Of a DNA stretch of 64,000 bases, positions 8,535-17,340 are shown in pieces; within the stretch, counting starts at the first letter, position 1, and every line of letters begins with the position of its first letter. A program made the translations under genes and the position numbers. The DNA comes from Nonomuraea sp. SYSU D8015 (GTDB lineage: Bacteria; Actinomycetota; Actinomycetes; Streptosporangiales; Streptosporangiaceae), in assembly GCF_008065375.1 (NCBI RefSeq), contig NZ_VJYI01000001.1, positions 992,001 through 1,056,000 of the forward strand, read 5' to 3'. A model generated the notes under the pieces. That model was not told the origin of the DNA. It did not search any database and saw only the letters and a program-made list of their open reading frames with translations.

Positions 8535-9510
8535 ATGACGCAGGACGGCACCGCCGGAGTTCCTCAAGCAGATCGAGCGGATCTCGGCCGTCGACGGCTC
8601 CACCGGCTGGGTGGCGAGCTTCGGCTCCCAGCTGGTCTACCTCGGCTCGCTGCCGCTGGAGACCCAGGCCAAGCTGTACGCAGACGGCCCCGACGTCGTC
8701 TTCGCCGGGGCGCTGTTCCCGGTTCAGCAGGCCACCCCGACGGAGCGCGGCTTCCTCCTCAACGGCCGCTGGAAGTTCGCCAGCGGTTGCGTGGCCGCCG
8801 ACATCGTCTGCGTCGGCATCCCCGGCGACGACTCGACCTCCGGCAAGCCGCGCGGGGCGGTCGTACGCCCCGAGCGCCTGGAGATCGTGCGGGACTGGGA
8901 CGTCGTCGGCATGCGCGGCACCGGCTCCTTCGACCTGGTCGCCGAGGACGTCGAGGTCGAGCGGGAGTGGACCTTCATCCGCGGCGGGGAGCCGGTGATC
9001 GACGAGCCGCTCTACCGCTACCCCGCGATCACGTACGCCGCCCAGTCGCTCTCCGTCGTCTCCGCCGGCGTCGCCCGGGCCGCCCTCGACCACGCCGAGG
9101 AGGCCGGCGGCGGCCGGGCGAGCATCACCGGCGCCCCGAAGCTCGCCGACCGCGCCTACTACCGCGCGGGCATCGCCGAGGCCGAGGCCGTGCTCCGCTC
9201 CGCCCGCGCCTACTTCTACGAGGCCGCCGACGAGGCCTGGCAGACGCTCGCCGCAGGCGGCCTGGTCAGCGACGAGCAGAACGCGCACATGCGGCTGTCG
9301 GCCGCCCACCTCGCCAGGACCGCCTCGGAGGTGGTCCACAAGGTCGTCTCGCTCTCCGGCACCGCCGCGATCCACCGCGACCACCCGCTCCAGGCCCTGC
9401 TCGGCGACGCGGTGGTGCCGCAGGAGCACGCCTTCCTCAGCCCGGCGATGTACGACGCCGCGGGCGCCGTCTTCATGGGCCGCCCGCCCACCGTCCCCGC
9501 CTTCCGCTGA
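8535..9510 (+). pseudogene. Acyl-CoA dehydrogenase/HsaA-like flavin monooxygenase, 5'-deleted and frameshifted
   Basis: The main frame encodes the middle and C-terminal domains of an acyl-CoA-dehydrogenase-fold protein of the flavin-dependent (HsaA/HpaB-like) monooxygenase type, including a typical WDVVGMRGTGSFD stretch. Homology starts at PPEFLKQIERISAVDG near 8551, which is normally about 60-70 residues into the protein. A good start exists at ATG 8535 behind GAGGAG, but it is in another frame and gives only MTQDGTA before the frame diverges. The simplest reading is an internal deletion joining the first codons to residue about 65, out of frame. A shortened product from GTG 8611 (299 residues) would lack the N-terminal helical domain and is unlikely to work. 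Confidence 0.75.
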
Positions 9511-9534
9511 GCGCGGGTGGCCGAGAGCCGATCG

Positions 9535-10440
9535 CTACGGCCGACGACGGGAGATCGCCCGGTCGAGGAGGACGGCCGGGATCGTGACCAGCGCCAGACC
9601 GGCGCCGATCCATGGGATGGAGCCGACGCCGGCGCCCTCATGGAGCGCGACCCCTGCCAGGACGGGAACGAGGCTGATGCCCAGTTGGAAGGCCGAGACA
9701 GCGGTGGCCCCGGCGAGGGTGGGCGCTTGTGAGGCGATGGCGAACACTCGCCCGTAGATGGCGGGGTTCAGCACGAATCCAGCGATCCCGAGGAGCAGGA
9801 CGAGCAGGACGACGGCCACGGCGTGCTCGGCGAGGACTGCCAGCAGGACGGAACCGGCTCCTATCCCGATCGCCCCGGCCAGGAGCGCGTGGAAGGGCCG
9901 CCGGTCGGCGATTCTGCCCCCGATGGAAAGGCCGAGGAAGGCGCCGATGCCGAACAGCGTGAGGATCGCGGGAACGGCCACGGCCGGGATCCCGGTGACG
10001 TCGGTCAGGAACGCCGCGAGGTAGTTGTACGAGATCATGTAGGCGGCCGTGCTCAGGAGGGTCACGGTGTAGACGACCCACAGGCGCGGTCGTCTCATGG
10101 TGCGAAGCTCCCGCCGCACGCTGGGTTCCGCGTCCGCACGGGTCGCGGGCACGGCGGCGAACGTCAAGACCGCGCCGGCGGCGGTGAGGGCCACCACGGC
10201 CCAGAATCCGCCCCGCCACCCGGTGAAGTGACTGAGCAACGCGCCGGCCGGGCCGCCCGCCACCATCGCGAGGCTGAGCCCGCTGACGACCACGCCGGAG
10301 GCGCGTGCGGTGCGGCTGGGACTGACCAGGCTGATCGCGGTGACCGCTGCCACCGCCCAGTACCCGGCATGGGCCAGGCCGCACATCAGCCGTGTCACCA
10401 GCAACACGGCGTAGTCGTCGACGAGGAGGCCGGCCGCCAC
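9535..10440 (-). pseudogene. MFS transporter lacking its N-terminus, 301 aa
   Basis: About nine hydrophobic segments of a 12-helix major facilitator protein remain (family length about 400). The frame begins inside what should be transmembrane helix 2-3 (AAGLLVDDYAVLLVTRLMCG, where R-L-x-x-G is a helix-4-like motif) and runs to a normal C-terminus. Upstream of 10440 the frame continues only into an Arg-rich translation of the neighbouring gene fragment, so the first 90 or so residues are missing. The break lies beside a perfect 9-bp inverted repeat at 10442-10462 and meets, head to head, an erythromycin-esterase gene that has also lost its start. It was probably a drug exporter. Confidence 0.75.
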
Positions 10441-10441
10441 C

Positions 10442-10462
10442 GAGACGGCGAGACGCCGTCTC
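10442..10462. repeat. Perfect 9-bp inverted repeat at a gene-fusion junction
   Basis: GAGACGGCG-AGA-CGCCGTCTC forms a perfect hairpin with a 3-base loop. It lies exactly where coding similarity to the MFS transporter (minus strand) and to the esterase (plus strand) both stop. The arrangement suggests a deletion or inversion scar rather than a regulatory site; no promoter or ribosome-binding site is left for either gene. Confidence 0.7.
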
Positions 10463-11237
10463 CTCGTACGTGGCGAAGGCGGCGCCGCACAAGCTCCAAG
10501 CGCTCCAGCGCCATCTGCAACCCCTGCGCCCCCGCCACGAGAACACCCGCGACAACCTGGCGTGGTACATGGGCGTGACCGACAAGCAGCCCTACATCGA
10601 CCACGCGCGCCAGGTCCACCGGCTGGTCAAGCGGCTCCCGCACACCCGCGAGCAGCAACTGGCCCTGCACCACGCCCGTCAGATCCTCTCCTGGTACGAA
10701 GCCTTCAGCCTGAAGGACAACTACGCCTACCGCGACAGCCGCGCGGCCGAGAACCTGCGCTGGTGGCAGCGCTACACCGGCGACAAGGTCGCCTACTGGG
10801 CGGCCGCCGCCCACACGGCCGACGCCCCCGGCCTGCAGGTCGTCCCGGGCGGGCAGTCGGTCCGGTTCGACAGCGCGGGCTCCCACCTGCGGCGCTGGTA
10901 CGGCGACGCCTACCGGTCCGTCGGCGTCACCTTCGACCACGGCACGCTCAACGACGGCCCCGGCTGCGGCACCGCCCCGGCTACGGTGCCGCGCCCCGCG
11001 GCCGACTTCGTCAACCGCGCGCTGGGCGACGCCGGCCTCGACGAATACGCCGTCGACCTGCGCTCTCCCGCGCCCAAGGCGGTCCTCGACTGGCTGCGCG
11101 CGCCCGCGAAGTTGCGTGGCTACCGGGCCTACACCCCTGAGCAGCCGCAAAAGTCGTACATGACCGGCGGCTCCTTGGCGCAGTGGTTCGACGTGATCGT
11201 CCACCGCCGGGAGATCACCCCTTGCACACCCCTCTAG
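10454..11237 (+). pseudogene. Erythromycin esterase family protein, 5'-truncated
   Basis: The frame encodes the C-terminal two thirds of an erythromycin-esterase-like (EreA/EreB superfamily) protein, with SLKDNYAYRDSRAAENLRWW, a WAAAAH segment and YGDAYRSVGVTFDHGT as landmarks. The N-terminal part with the first catalytic His/Glu residues is missing. The usual W-A-H-N-x-H motif reads W-A-A-A-A-H, so a second catalytic position may also be altered, though some secreted relatives share this. Its first recognisable residues (SSYVAKAAPHKLQAL) start within 20 bases of the inverted repeat at 10442-10462. A GTG at 10392 keeps the frame open, but the extra residues are Arg-rich antisense translation of the MFS gene. 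Confidence 0.72.
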
Positions 11238-11252
11238 CACCCGTCGCACGGA

Positions 11253-12035
11253 TCACGTCGCCGGGCGCACGCCGACGGGGAACGGCGCCTGCGTCGCCTT
11301 CGCCGGAGCGGCGCCCGGCCCGCACAGCGCCGGCACCGTGTGCTCGCCCAGCGCCGCATCGATCGGATGGGGCACGACGGCGCCGTTCTCGTCCAGGCGC
11401 TGGCACCAGATGCGGTTTATCCCGAACGACACCTGGCGGCGGCCGTCCGGGCTGGACGCCGATCGCGTGCCCATGCCGAAGACGCCCCGTCGCTTCCCCC
11501 AGAACCGGCCGCAGGGCAGGTCGACGCGACGGCGCCCGCCGTACTCGCCCACGACATGTCGTACAGGCTCACGCGGCGGGTCGATCGCTCCGAACAGCGA
11601 GGTGTACGCCTTGGAGTGCGGCCCCGGGATGTGCGGCGTGCGCGGGAACGAGGTGTGCCGGAGGCCGGCGCGGTGGATCACGTCGCGGGTGCCCGTCACC
11701 TTCTCCAGCAGCAGGCCGGCGAACACGTGGTTGGTGTTGGAGTACGCCCCGGGCTCCGTTCCCGGCTCGCCGGTCGGGGGAGCGCCGAGGCGCGGTTCGG
11801 CGAGCTCTTCCTTGGCGAAGGTGCGGAGGCGGTTGGCGTCCAGGCTGGCGGGCGAGCCTTCCAGCACCGAGGGGAACACGTGGGGGAGAAAGTCGGCGAT
11901 GTGGCTGGTGTGGTTGAGCAGCGTCCGTACGGTGACCTTCTGGCCGCGCTCGCCCGGCACCGGCTCGGGCAGGTGGCGGCCGATCGGGGCGTCCAGCTCG
12001 ACGGCGCCGCGCTCCACCTGCTGGAGGACGGCCAC
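11253..12035 (-). pseudogene. Serine hydrolase (beta-lactamase/DD-peptidase fold) remnant without SxxK
   Basis: The frame carries recognisable class-C beta-lactamase-like segments: LQQVERGAVELDAPIGRHLP, the VTVRTLLNHTSHI loop and YSNTNHVFAGLLLEKVTG with the Tyr-x-Asn motif. It starts just after the place where the nucleophile motif (S-x-T-K) should be; the upstream frame reads ESVKGRTGRSYSGGH, not a valid SxxK. Later parts also look shortened. A working family member has about 400 residues, this has 260. It is most likely an inactive remnant convergent with the esterase fragment, 15 bases apart. Confidence 0.65.
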
Positions 12036-12145
12036 GTGTCCGCCTGAGTACGACCGGCCTGTGCGTCCTTTGACGCTTTCCGGATCCGGACCCGGCGGAG
12101 GAAGCGTACAGCGGCGTGGAATCCACGACCATGGAGGAGCACGCC

Positions 12146-12925
12146 ATGAAAATCCTAGGAACCACCCGACGTCTGGCCCTTCTCGCCGGGCTGTCCGCCG
12201 CCGCCGTCACCGCCCTGCCCGCCGCCGGTCACGCCGCCGCCGGAGCAACCGTCCAGGTGTCCGGCATCACGATCCTCTACACGGCGGGAACCGGGGAGAC
12301 CAACCGCGTGTCGGTCTTCTCGGGCAGCGGCAAGATGACCGTGACCGACGTCGTCCCGCTCAGGGCCATAGGCCCGACGTGCAGGCAGGAGAACCCCAAG
12401 AGGGTGGCCTGCGATCTCAACGGCATCACCCATCTCTCTGCCGCGCTCGGCGACGGCGACGACACCATCTCGGTCACCGCCCGCCTGTCCGGCCGCATCA
12501 ACGCGGGCGCGGGCAACGACGCCTACTTCGCCGGGAAAGGCCCGAACCCGACGAGCATCACGTACAGCGGTGGCGCGGGCGCGGACTTCGTCGTCTACGG
12601 CTCGACGGCGGTCAAGGCGAGCCTGAACGGCCTGGCCGACGACGGCCGCCCTTCCGAAGGGGACAAGGACAACATCCTCACGGATGTGGAGCACCTCACC
12701 GGTAGCTCGAAGGACGACGTCCTCATCGGCAGCAGCGCCGGCAACCGGATCGAGGGCGGGCTCGGGGCCGACGAGCTGCACGGCCTCGCCGGTGCGGACA
12801 CGCTCCTGGCCAAGGACAGCGTCACCACGCGGGACCTGGTGATCGACTGCGGCGACAACGTCGACACCGCCAGCGTGGACGCCATCGACGTGCCCACCTC
12901 CGCCTGCGAGACCGTGACCAAGTAA
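12146..12925 (+). CDS. Secreted RTX-like calcium-binding repeat protein, 259 aa
   Basis: The start at ATG 12146 is supported by GGAGG at 12133 and gives a clean signal peptide with cleavage near AAGHA-AAG. The mature protein has beta-rich segments and, from about residue 180, RTX-type nonapeptides such as NRIEGGLGADELHGLAGAD, which bind calcium in hemolysin-type beta rolls. Two Cys pairs (about C85/C94 and C240/C254) could form disulfides outside the cell. Similar short secreted proteins are common in actinomycetes, but no activity can be assigned. It is monocistronic and followed by a strong terminator. Confidence 0.82.
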   Translation: MKILGTTRRLALLAGLSAAAVTALPAAGHAAAGATVQVSGITILYTAGTGETNRVSVFSGSGKMTVTDVVPLRAIGPTCRQENPKRVACDLNGITHLSAALGDGDDTISVTARLSGRINAGAGNDAYFAGKGPNPTSITYSGGAGADFVVYGSTAVKASLNGLADDGRPSEGDKDNILTDVEHLTGSSKDDVLIGSSAGNRIEGGLGADELHGLAGADTLLAKDSVTTRDLVIDCGDNVDTASVDAIDVPTSACETVTK

Positions 12926-12937
12926 CGATCCCTTTAC

Positions 12938-12972
12938 CTCGTGGGCCGGGGCTCCAGGTCCCGGCCCACGAG
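12938..12972. terminator. Bidirectional intrinsic terminator, 13-bp stem
   Basis: CTCGTGGGCCGGG pairs perfectly with CCCGGCCCACGAG across a 9-base loop. It lies 12 bases after the RTX-like gene and 18 bases after the end of the convergent P450 gene, so it can serve both. There is no U-tract, as is common in high-GC actinomycetes. Confidence 0.8.
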
Positions 12973-12990
12973 CCGGCAAAGGGGTATGCC

Positions 12991-14181
12991 TTACACCGTG
13001 CTGACCCTCAGCCCGCGGATCTCGTAGCCGCCGATGTCGTTGTTGAAGCTCACACGGGGGTGAGCGGCCATCCGCACGCCGTCCAGGGCGAAGAGACGGC
13101 TGAGGAAGACGTCGGTCTCGAGGATCGCGATGCCCGCCCCGGGACATCGGTGCGGACCGTCGCCGAAGGACAGTGCCGCGGCGTTCGCGGAGCCTCCGTC
13201 GACGGCGCGGCCGGGGCACACCGACAGCGGCTCGGCGCCCACGGCCAGCGGATCGGTGTTGGCCGCGTCGACGAGCACGTCGATCAGCGCGCCCGGCGGC
13301 ACCGTGACGGGCCCGTCGGCGCCGGGCAGGTCGAGCTCCGCCGTCGTGCGGCGGCGCAGCCGGCCCACCACGGGTTCGAGCCGCAGGATCTCGTGCAGGA
13401 TTGCCAGGCGCCCGGGCTCGTCCGCCGCGCGATAGCGCTCCAGCAGCGTCTCGTCGGTGAAGAGGTGCCAGGCCGCGACGCAGATGAACTCGCGCGTGGT
13501 GACCATGCCGGCGGCGGCGAAGGTCAGGCACTCGCCGAGGATCTCGGCGGCCGTGCAGCCCTCGGAGATCAGGTGGGAGATGAGGTCGTCGCGCGGGTGG
13601 CGGCGGTGGTCGCGGATCGCCGGGCGCACGTCGGCCAGGTAGACGCGCAGCCAGTTGACGTTCTGCCTGACGAGCCAGTAGATCCCGTGCACGCTGGTCA
13701 GCCCCGGCTTGCCGAACTTCTCGGGGAAGAAGCGCTCCAGCCGGAGACGGATGCCCGGCCTGCTGGAGGTGAGGCCGATGACCGCGCTCGCCACCTCGAT
13801 CGCCATGCCGAAGCTCAGCTCGGACAGCTGCGCCCCACCCGCCGCCCGCAGCTTCGCCAGCTGGCGCTCGGCGACCTCCGCCATCAGGCCGCGGTAGTGC
13901 TCGTCCACGCGGCGGGGCGTGAAGAACTTCGCGGTCTGGCGCCGGTCCTCGCGGTGCTCGGGCCCGTCCCGGTAGAGGACGGGGCGGCGGACTCTCGCCG
14001 GCAGCTTCTCCACGGTCTCGATGCCCAGCCCGGCCTGGACGGTGACGTCGCTGCGCAGCACGGCCCGGGCCTGCGCGTAACCGCGGATCTGCCACGTGCC
14101 GTCGGCGGCCCGGCTGACCGGGCAGGTGTCCTGTGTGCTCGGGCGCTCGATCTTGCGAGCGTCGCCGCGGTGGTCGTTCAC
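12991..14181 (-). CDS. Cytochrome P450, 396 aa
   Basis: A soluble bacterial-type P450. The oxygen-binding helix reads AAAGMVTTRE, the K-helix motif is EILR (E-x-x-R), and the haem loop is FGDGPHRCPGAG with Cys346 as thiolate ligand. I chose GTG 14181 with GGAG 10 bases upstream; an upstream ATG at 14232 would add 17 unlikely residues. It follows the IDO gene on the same strand after a 191-base gap. Its substrate is unknown; the pairing with a tryptophan/indole dioxygenase hints at oxidation of an indole-derived compound, which is inference. Electron-transfer partners are not encoded nearby. Confidence 0.92.
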   Translation of the reverse strand: MNDHRGDARKIERPSTQDTCPVSRAADGTWQIRGYAQARAVLRSDVTVQAGLGIETVEKLPARVRRPVLYRDGPEHREDRRQTAKFFTPRRVDEHYRGLMAEVAERQLAKLRAAGGAQLSELSFGMAIEVASAVIGLTSSRPGIRLRLERFFPEKFGKPGLTSVHGIYWLVRQNVNWLRVYLADVRPAIRDHRRHPRDDLISHLISEGCTAAEILGECLTFAAAGMVTTREFICVAAWHLFTDETLLERYRAADEPGRLAILHEILRLEPVVGRLRRRTTAELDLPGADGPVTVPPGALIDVLVDAANTDPLAVGAEPLSVCPGRAVDGGSANAAALSFGDGPHRCPGAGIAILETDVFLSRLFALDGVRMAAHPRVSFNNDIGGYEIRGLRVSTV

Positions 14182-14216
14182 GTCGGCGCGTCTCCCGTCC
14201 TCGGCTGCCGGTGACC

Positions 14217-14360
14217 ATGCTGGTGCCCGCACGGCGGAAGATCAAGGGACCGTCGCGCATGCGCGGCCGGCTGGACGGGTTCTTCCTGCGCCGGCCAGGC
14301 AGCACCGGCCAGGAGATCACCATTGACGGCGTCTCCGGCATCGTCACGGTGAACAGCTGA
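14217..14360 (+). other. Small open frame, 47 aa, possible remnant
   Basis: ATG 14217 opens a 47-residue frame with basic N-terminus and the end GQEITIDGVSGIVTVNS. It looks like the C-terminal piece of a larger protein rather than a designed small protein, and no ribosome-binding site is evident. It overlaps the 5' side of the P450 upstream region on the opposite strand. Coding is uncertain. Confidence 0.25.
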
Positions 14361-14372
14361 CGCCTGCGCCCG

Positions 14373-15542
14373 TCACGGCAGCAGCCGCTCGGTGGTCTCC
14401 TCCCGCGACCTCTTCAGGAAGCTGACGAAGTCGCTCCCGCCGGTCCCCCGCGCCGCCTCCCCGCCGCGTTCGAACCGGGTGATGTAGCGGCCGGTGATGC
14501 CGATGTGCTGGGCCCTGAGCCGGGCCAGGCCGTCCACGGCCGCGTTGTACGCCTCGGCCAGCCGCGGCCGGGCGCCGCGGTGCCGCGCGACGAAGTCGCG
14601 GACCGAGGGCCCGGCCTCCAGATCCTCGATGAAGCGGCGGTGCGGCACGGGCATGTGCGCGCGCATGCCGGTCAGGAAGCCGGCCGTCAGCTCGTCGCGA
14701 TGCCGGACGTCGAGTCCCGCGTCGAAGGCCTGGATGAGGGAGCTCTGGGCGGCGCTGCCGCCGGCCAGCACGACAGGTTCGCAGTCCACGCCCTCGAACC
14801 GCAGTCCCGGCGCGGACCAGCCGGTCAGGAACGGCCTGATCCGGTGGTAGAAGACGTGGGGGTCGCACCAGCGCTCGACGTCGAGCAACGCGTCGACCAC
14901 GCGGTCGACGACCTTCCGGACGCCGAGCAGCGCCTCGGTGAGCCGGGCGTGGTCTCCGGCCGCCGCGGAGTGCTGCGCCCGCACGAGGAGGGGCGGCCCG
15001 GCGGCCCCCGCCAGCTCGACCCCCACGGTCGAGAGGTAGAACCACTTCTCGTCCACGCCGCCGAGGAACGTCAGCTGCGTGTCGATGTTGGACGTGCTCA
15101 GCGGCTCCGTCGCATCGAGGCGCCGCCAGTTGTTGAGGACGATCGAGGCATGGGCGACGATCGGCACCCGGCCCAGCGCTTGGGCCAGCTCGTGAAGAGG
15201 CCGTGCCACCGGGGCCGGGAGCGTGCTCGCCGGTGTGCCTGCGCCCCACACGTACGCGTTGGCGAGGAACGACAGCAGCAGCATGGCGCGCTCCTGCTCA
15301 CCGTGCGACTCCAGCCTGTCCGGCGTGAGCACGGGCATCGACCCGAGCGCGGACCGGATGCGCCCTGTCATGATCAGGACTGAGATGTTCCGCCCGGCCT
15401 GCTCCCAGGGGCCGTAGTACGCCGGCAGCGCGTCCACCGGGTCTTCACCGGGCAGGAATCCGCGGTGCTCGTCGATGGCGTATTCGCTCAGCGAGGTCAC
15501 CCGCGGTCTGGGGTCGCGTGCGTGCGTCGTCTCGGGGATCAC
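14373..15542 (-). CDS. Indoleamine 2,3-dioxygenase (IDO) family haem dioxygenase, 389 aa
   Basis: Strong full-length match to the IDO family, which opens the pyrrole ring of tryptophan or other indoles to give N-formylkynurenine-type products. Recognisable blocks are PAYYGPWEQ, LLLSFLANAYVWG, NIDTQLTFLGGVDEKWFYL, IRPFLTGW, AGGSAAQSSL and the C-terminal GTGGSDFVSFLKRSREETTE. The proximal haem ligand corresponds to H346 (RAQHIGITGRYI), and the active-site Phe, Tyr and Arg align with F226/F227/R231 of the human enzyme as F, Y and R. GTG start with GAGGA 6 bases upstream, 9 bases after the TetR stop, so they are probably co-transcribed. IDO rather than TDO is uncommon in bacteria. Confidence 0.9.
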   Translation of the reverse strand: MIPETTHARDPRPRVTSLSEYAIDEHRGFLPGEDPVDALPAYYGPWEQAGRNISVLIMTGRIRSALGSMPVLTPDRLESHGEQERAMLLLSFLANAYVWGAGTPASTLPAPVARPLHELAQALGRVPIVAHASIVLNNWRRLDATEPLSTSNIDTQLTFLGGVDEKWFYLSTVGVELAGAAGPPLLVRAQHSAAAGDHARLTEALLGVRKVVDRVVDALLDVERWCDPHVFYHRIRPFLTGWSAPGLRFEGVDCEPVVLAGGSAAQSSLIQAFDAGLDVRHRDELTAGFLTGMRAHMPVPHRRFIEDLEAGPSVRDFVARHRGARPRLAEAYNAAVDGLARLRAQHIGITGRYITRFERGGEAARGTGGSDFVSFLKRSREETTERLLP

Positions 15543-15551
15543 GGGACGTCC

Positions 15552-16253
15552 TCAGGCGCTCTGACCGGCGGTGGCGATGCGGTCCAGCCAGTCCGCCAGC
15601 AGGGCGCGCTCCGACGTGGTCAGGGCGGCGGTCTGCGGCAGGACCGCGCGCAGGGCCACGGCGGCGGTGACCGGCCCCCCGCTGCGTGACTCGTCCGGCG
15701 GCGGGTCGGTGGTGATCGTGGCGATGGCCGACTCCCGGGCGATCGCGGACAGGGACAGGTCGCGCTGCTCCTCCGGCAGGGAGATGAGGGTGAGCGTCAT
15801 GCCGCGGCCGGCGGCGTGGACCAGCACGGCCGCGCGTTCCTCGGTCATGCTCAGGCGGCCCGCTTCGGCGATGCGGTGGATGATGCCCGCGAGGAGCTCG
15901 GACGCCCGGCGGGCGGCCGGCGGCTCGCCGCCGGGGCGCGGGTCGCCGTAGATGAGGCTGTAGAGCGCCGGGTGCGACAGGCCGAAGCCGACGTGCAGGT
16001 CCCAGCCGCGGCGCAGGTCGGCCACCGGGTCGTCGGTGACCGGGTTGCTCTCCTTGCTGCGCAGGTACGTCTCGAAGCCGTGGCCGGCCACCGCGTCCAG
16101 CAGGCCCTGCTTGTCACCGAAGATCCGGTAGATGGCCGGGGCCTGCACCCCGGCCGCGGCGCTCACGGCACGGGTGGACACCGCGTCGCGACCGCCTTTG
16201 ACGAGCAGCGCGGTGGCCGCCTCGATGATCCGTTCGCGGTGGTTCGTCGCCAT
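15552..16253 (-). CDS. TetR family regulator, 233 aa
   Basis: The N-terminal TetR helix-turn-helix spans about 8-55 (IYRIFGDKQGLLDAV ends it) and an unrelated ligand-binding domain follows. It lies between the aldo/keto reductase gene and the IDO gene on the same strand. Its own upstream region has the palindrome GATAACA-N6-TGTTAGC, and the reductase promoter has GATAGCA-N6-TGCTATC, so it probably represses itself, the IDO gene behind it and the reductase. The inducer is unknown. Confidence 0.9.
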   Translation of the reverse strand: MATNHRERIIEAATALLVKGGRDAVSTRAVSAAAGVQAPAIYRIFGDKQGLLDAVAGHGFETYLRSKESNPVTDDPVADLRRGWDLHVGFGLSHPALYSLIYGDPRPGGEPPAARRASELLAGIIHRIAEAGRLSMTEERAAVLVHAAGRGMTLTLISLPEEQRDLSLSAIARESAIATITTDPPPDESRSGGPVTAAVALRAVLPQTAALTTSERALLADWLDRIATAGQSA

Positions 16254-16262
16254 GGTTACGAC

Positions 16263-16282
16263 GATAACAGAAAATTGTTAGC
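16263..16282. promoter_or_regulatory. Candidate TetR operator 1 (autoregulatory)
   Basis: GATAACA-GAAAAT-TGTTAGC: 7-base arms with one mismatch and a 6-base AT-rich spacer, 10 bases upstream of the TetR start. The half-site and spacing match the palindrome at 17341-17360. Confidence 0.65.
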
Positions 16283-16303
16283 GGCTTGATCCCGGCATGC
16301 GGG

Positions 16304-17299
16304 TCAGCGCTCGCTGTCGAGGTGTGCCATCTGCGGCGCGGCGTAGCGTTCGCCCGCGGCGGCGCCGGCCGGCACGGCCTGCTCGATGGCGGCCAGATCA
16401 TCAGCGGTGAGGTGGACGTCGGCCGCGCCGAGGGACTCGGTCAGCCGCGTCCGGTTGCGCGCGCCGACGAGCGGCACGATGTCCTCGCCCTGCCGGGCCA
16501 CCCAGGCGATCGCGACCTGCGCGACGGTCGCCCCCTTCTGTCCGGCGATGCCACGCAGCGCCTCCACCAGCGCCAGGTTGCGATTCAGGTTCTCGCCCTG
16601 GAACCGCGGGCTGCGGGTGCGGAAGTCGCCGGCGGTGAGATCCCGCTCCGCCGACCAGTGGCCGCTCAGCAGCCCGCGGGACAGCACGCCGTAGGCCGTG
16701 ACGCCGATGCCGAGCTCCCGTGCCGCCGGCAGGATCTCGGCCTCGATCCCGCGTGAGAGCAGGGAGTATTCGATCTGCAGGTCGGCGATCGGATGCACGG
16801 CCGCGGCCCGGCGCAGCGTCTCGGCGCCGACCTCGGACAGGCCGATGTGCCTGACGTATCCGGCCTCGACCAGTTCGGCCAGCGCGCCGACGGTCTCCTC
16901 GATCGGCACGTCCGGGTCGAGCCGGGCGGGGCGGTAGATGTCGATGTAGTCGGTGCCGAGCCGCCGCAGGCTGTAGGCGGCGAAGGTCTTCACCGCGGCC
17001 GGACTGGCGTCGTAGCCGAGCCAGGCGCCGTCGGGACCGCGCAGGGCTCCGAACTTGACGCTGATCACCACCCGCTCGCGGTCGGTGCCACGCAGGGCGT
17101 CGCGGAGCAGCAGCTCGTTGTGCCCCATGCCGTAGAAGTCGCCGGTGTCCATCAGCGTCACGCCCGCCTCGAGCGCCGCGTGGACGGTGGCCAGGGACTC
17201 CTTCTCGTCGGCCGGGCCGTAGAGGTCGGACATGCCCATCAGGCCGAGCCCGAGCGCCGACACGGTGGGGCCGTGGGCGCCGAGGGTGCGCGTGTTCAT
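16304..17299 (-). CDS. Aldo/keto reductase with replaced catalytic His, 331 aa
   Basis: An NADPH-dependent aldo/keto reductase barrel of normal length. The catalytic tetrad positions read D51 and Y56 (LMDTGDFYG) and K82 (ISVKFG), but the His of the usual YxxHR motif is Ala125 (IYRPARLDP). A family of actinobacterial reductases shares RPARLDP, so this is probably an evolved variant rather than damage. ATG with AGGGAG 6 bases upstream. The gene precedes the TetR gene by 50 bases on the same strand and carries a matching operator in its promoter. Confidence 0.9.
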   Translation of the reverse strand: MNTRTLGAHGPTVSALGLGLMGMSDLYGPADEKESLATVHAALEAGVTLMDTGDFYGMGHNELLLRDALRGTDRERVVISVKFGALRGPDGAWLGYDASPAAVKTFAAYSLRRLGTDYIDIYRPARLDPDVPIEETVGALAELVEAGYVRHIGLSEVGAETLRRAAAVHPIADLQIEYSLLSRGIEAEILPAARELGIGVTAYGVLSRGLLSGHWSAERDLTAGDFRTRSPRFQGENLNRNLALVEALRGIAGQKGATVAQVAIAWVARQGEDIVPLVGARNRTRLTESLGAADVHLTADDLAAIEQAVPAGAAAGERYAAPQMAHLDSER

Positions 17300-17340
17300 G
17301 GGTTTCTCCCTGGAGTGTTTCCATCGCTAACAGAATTCAC

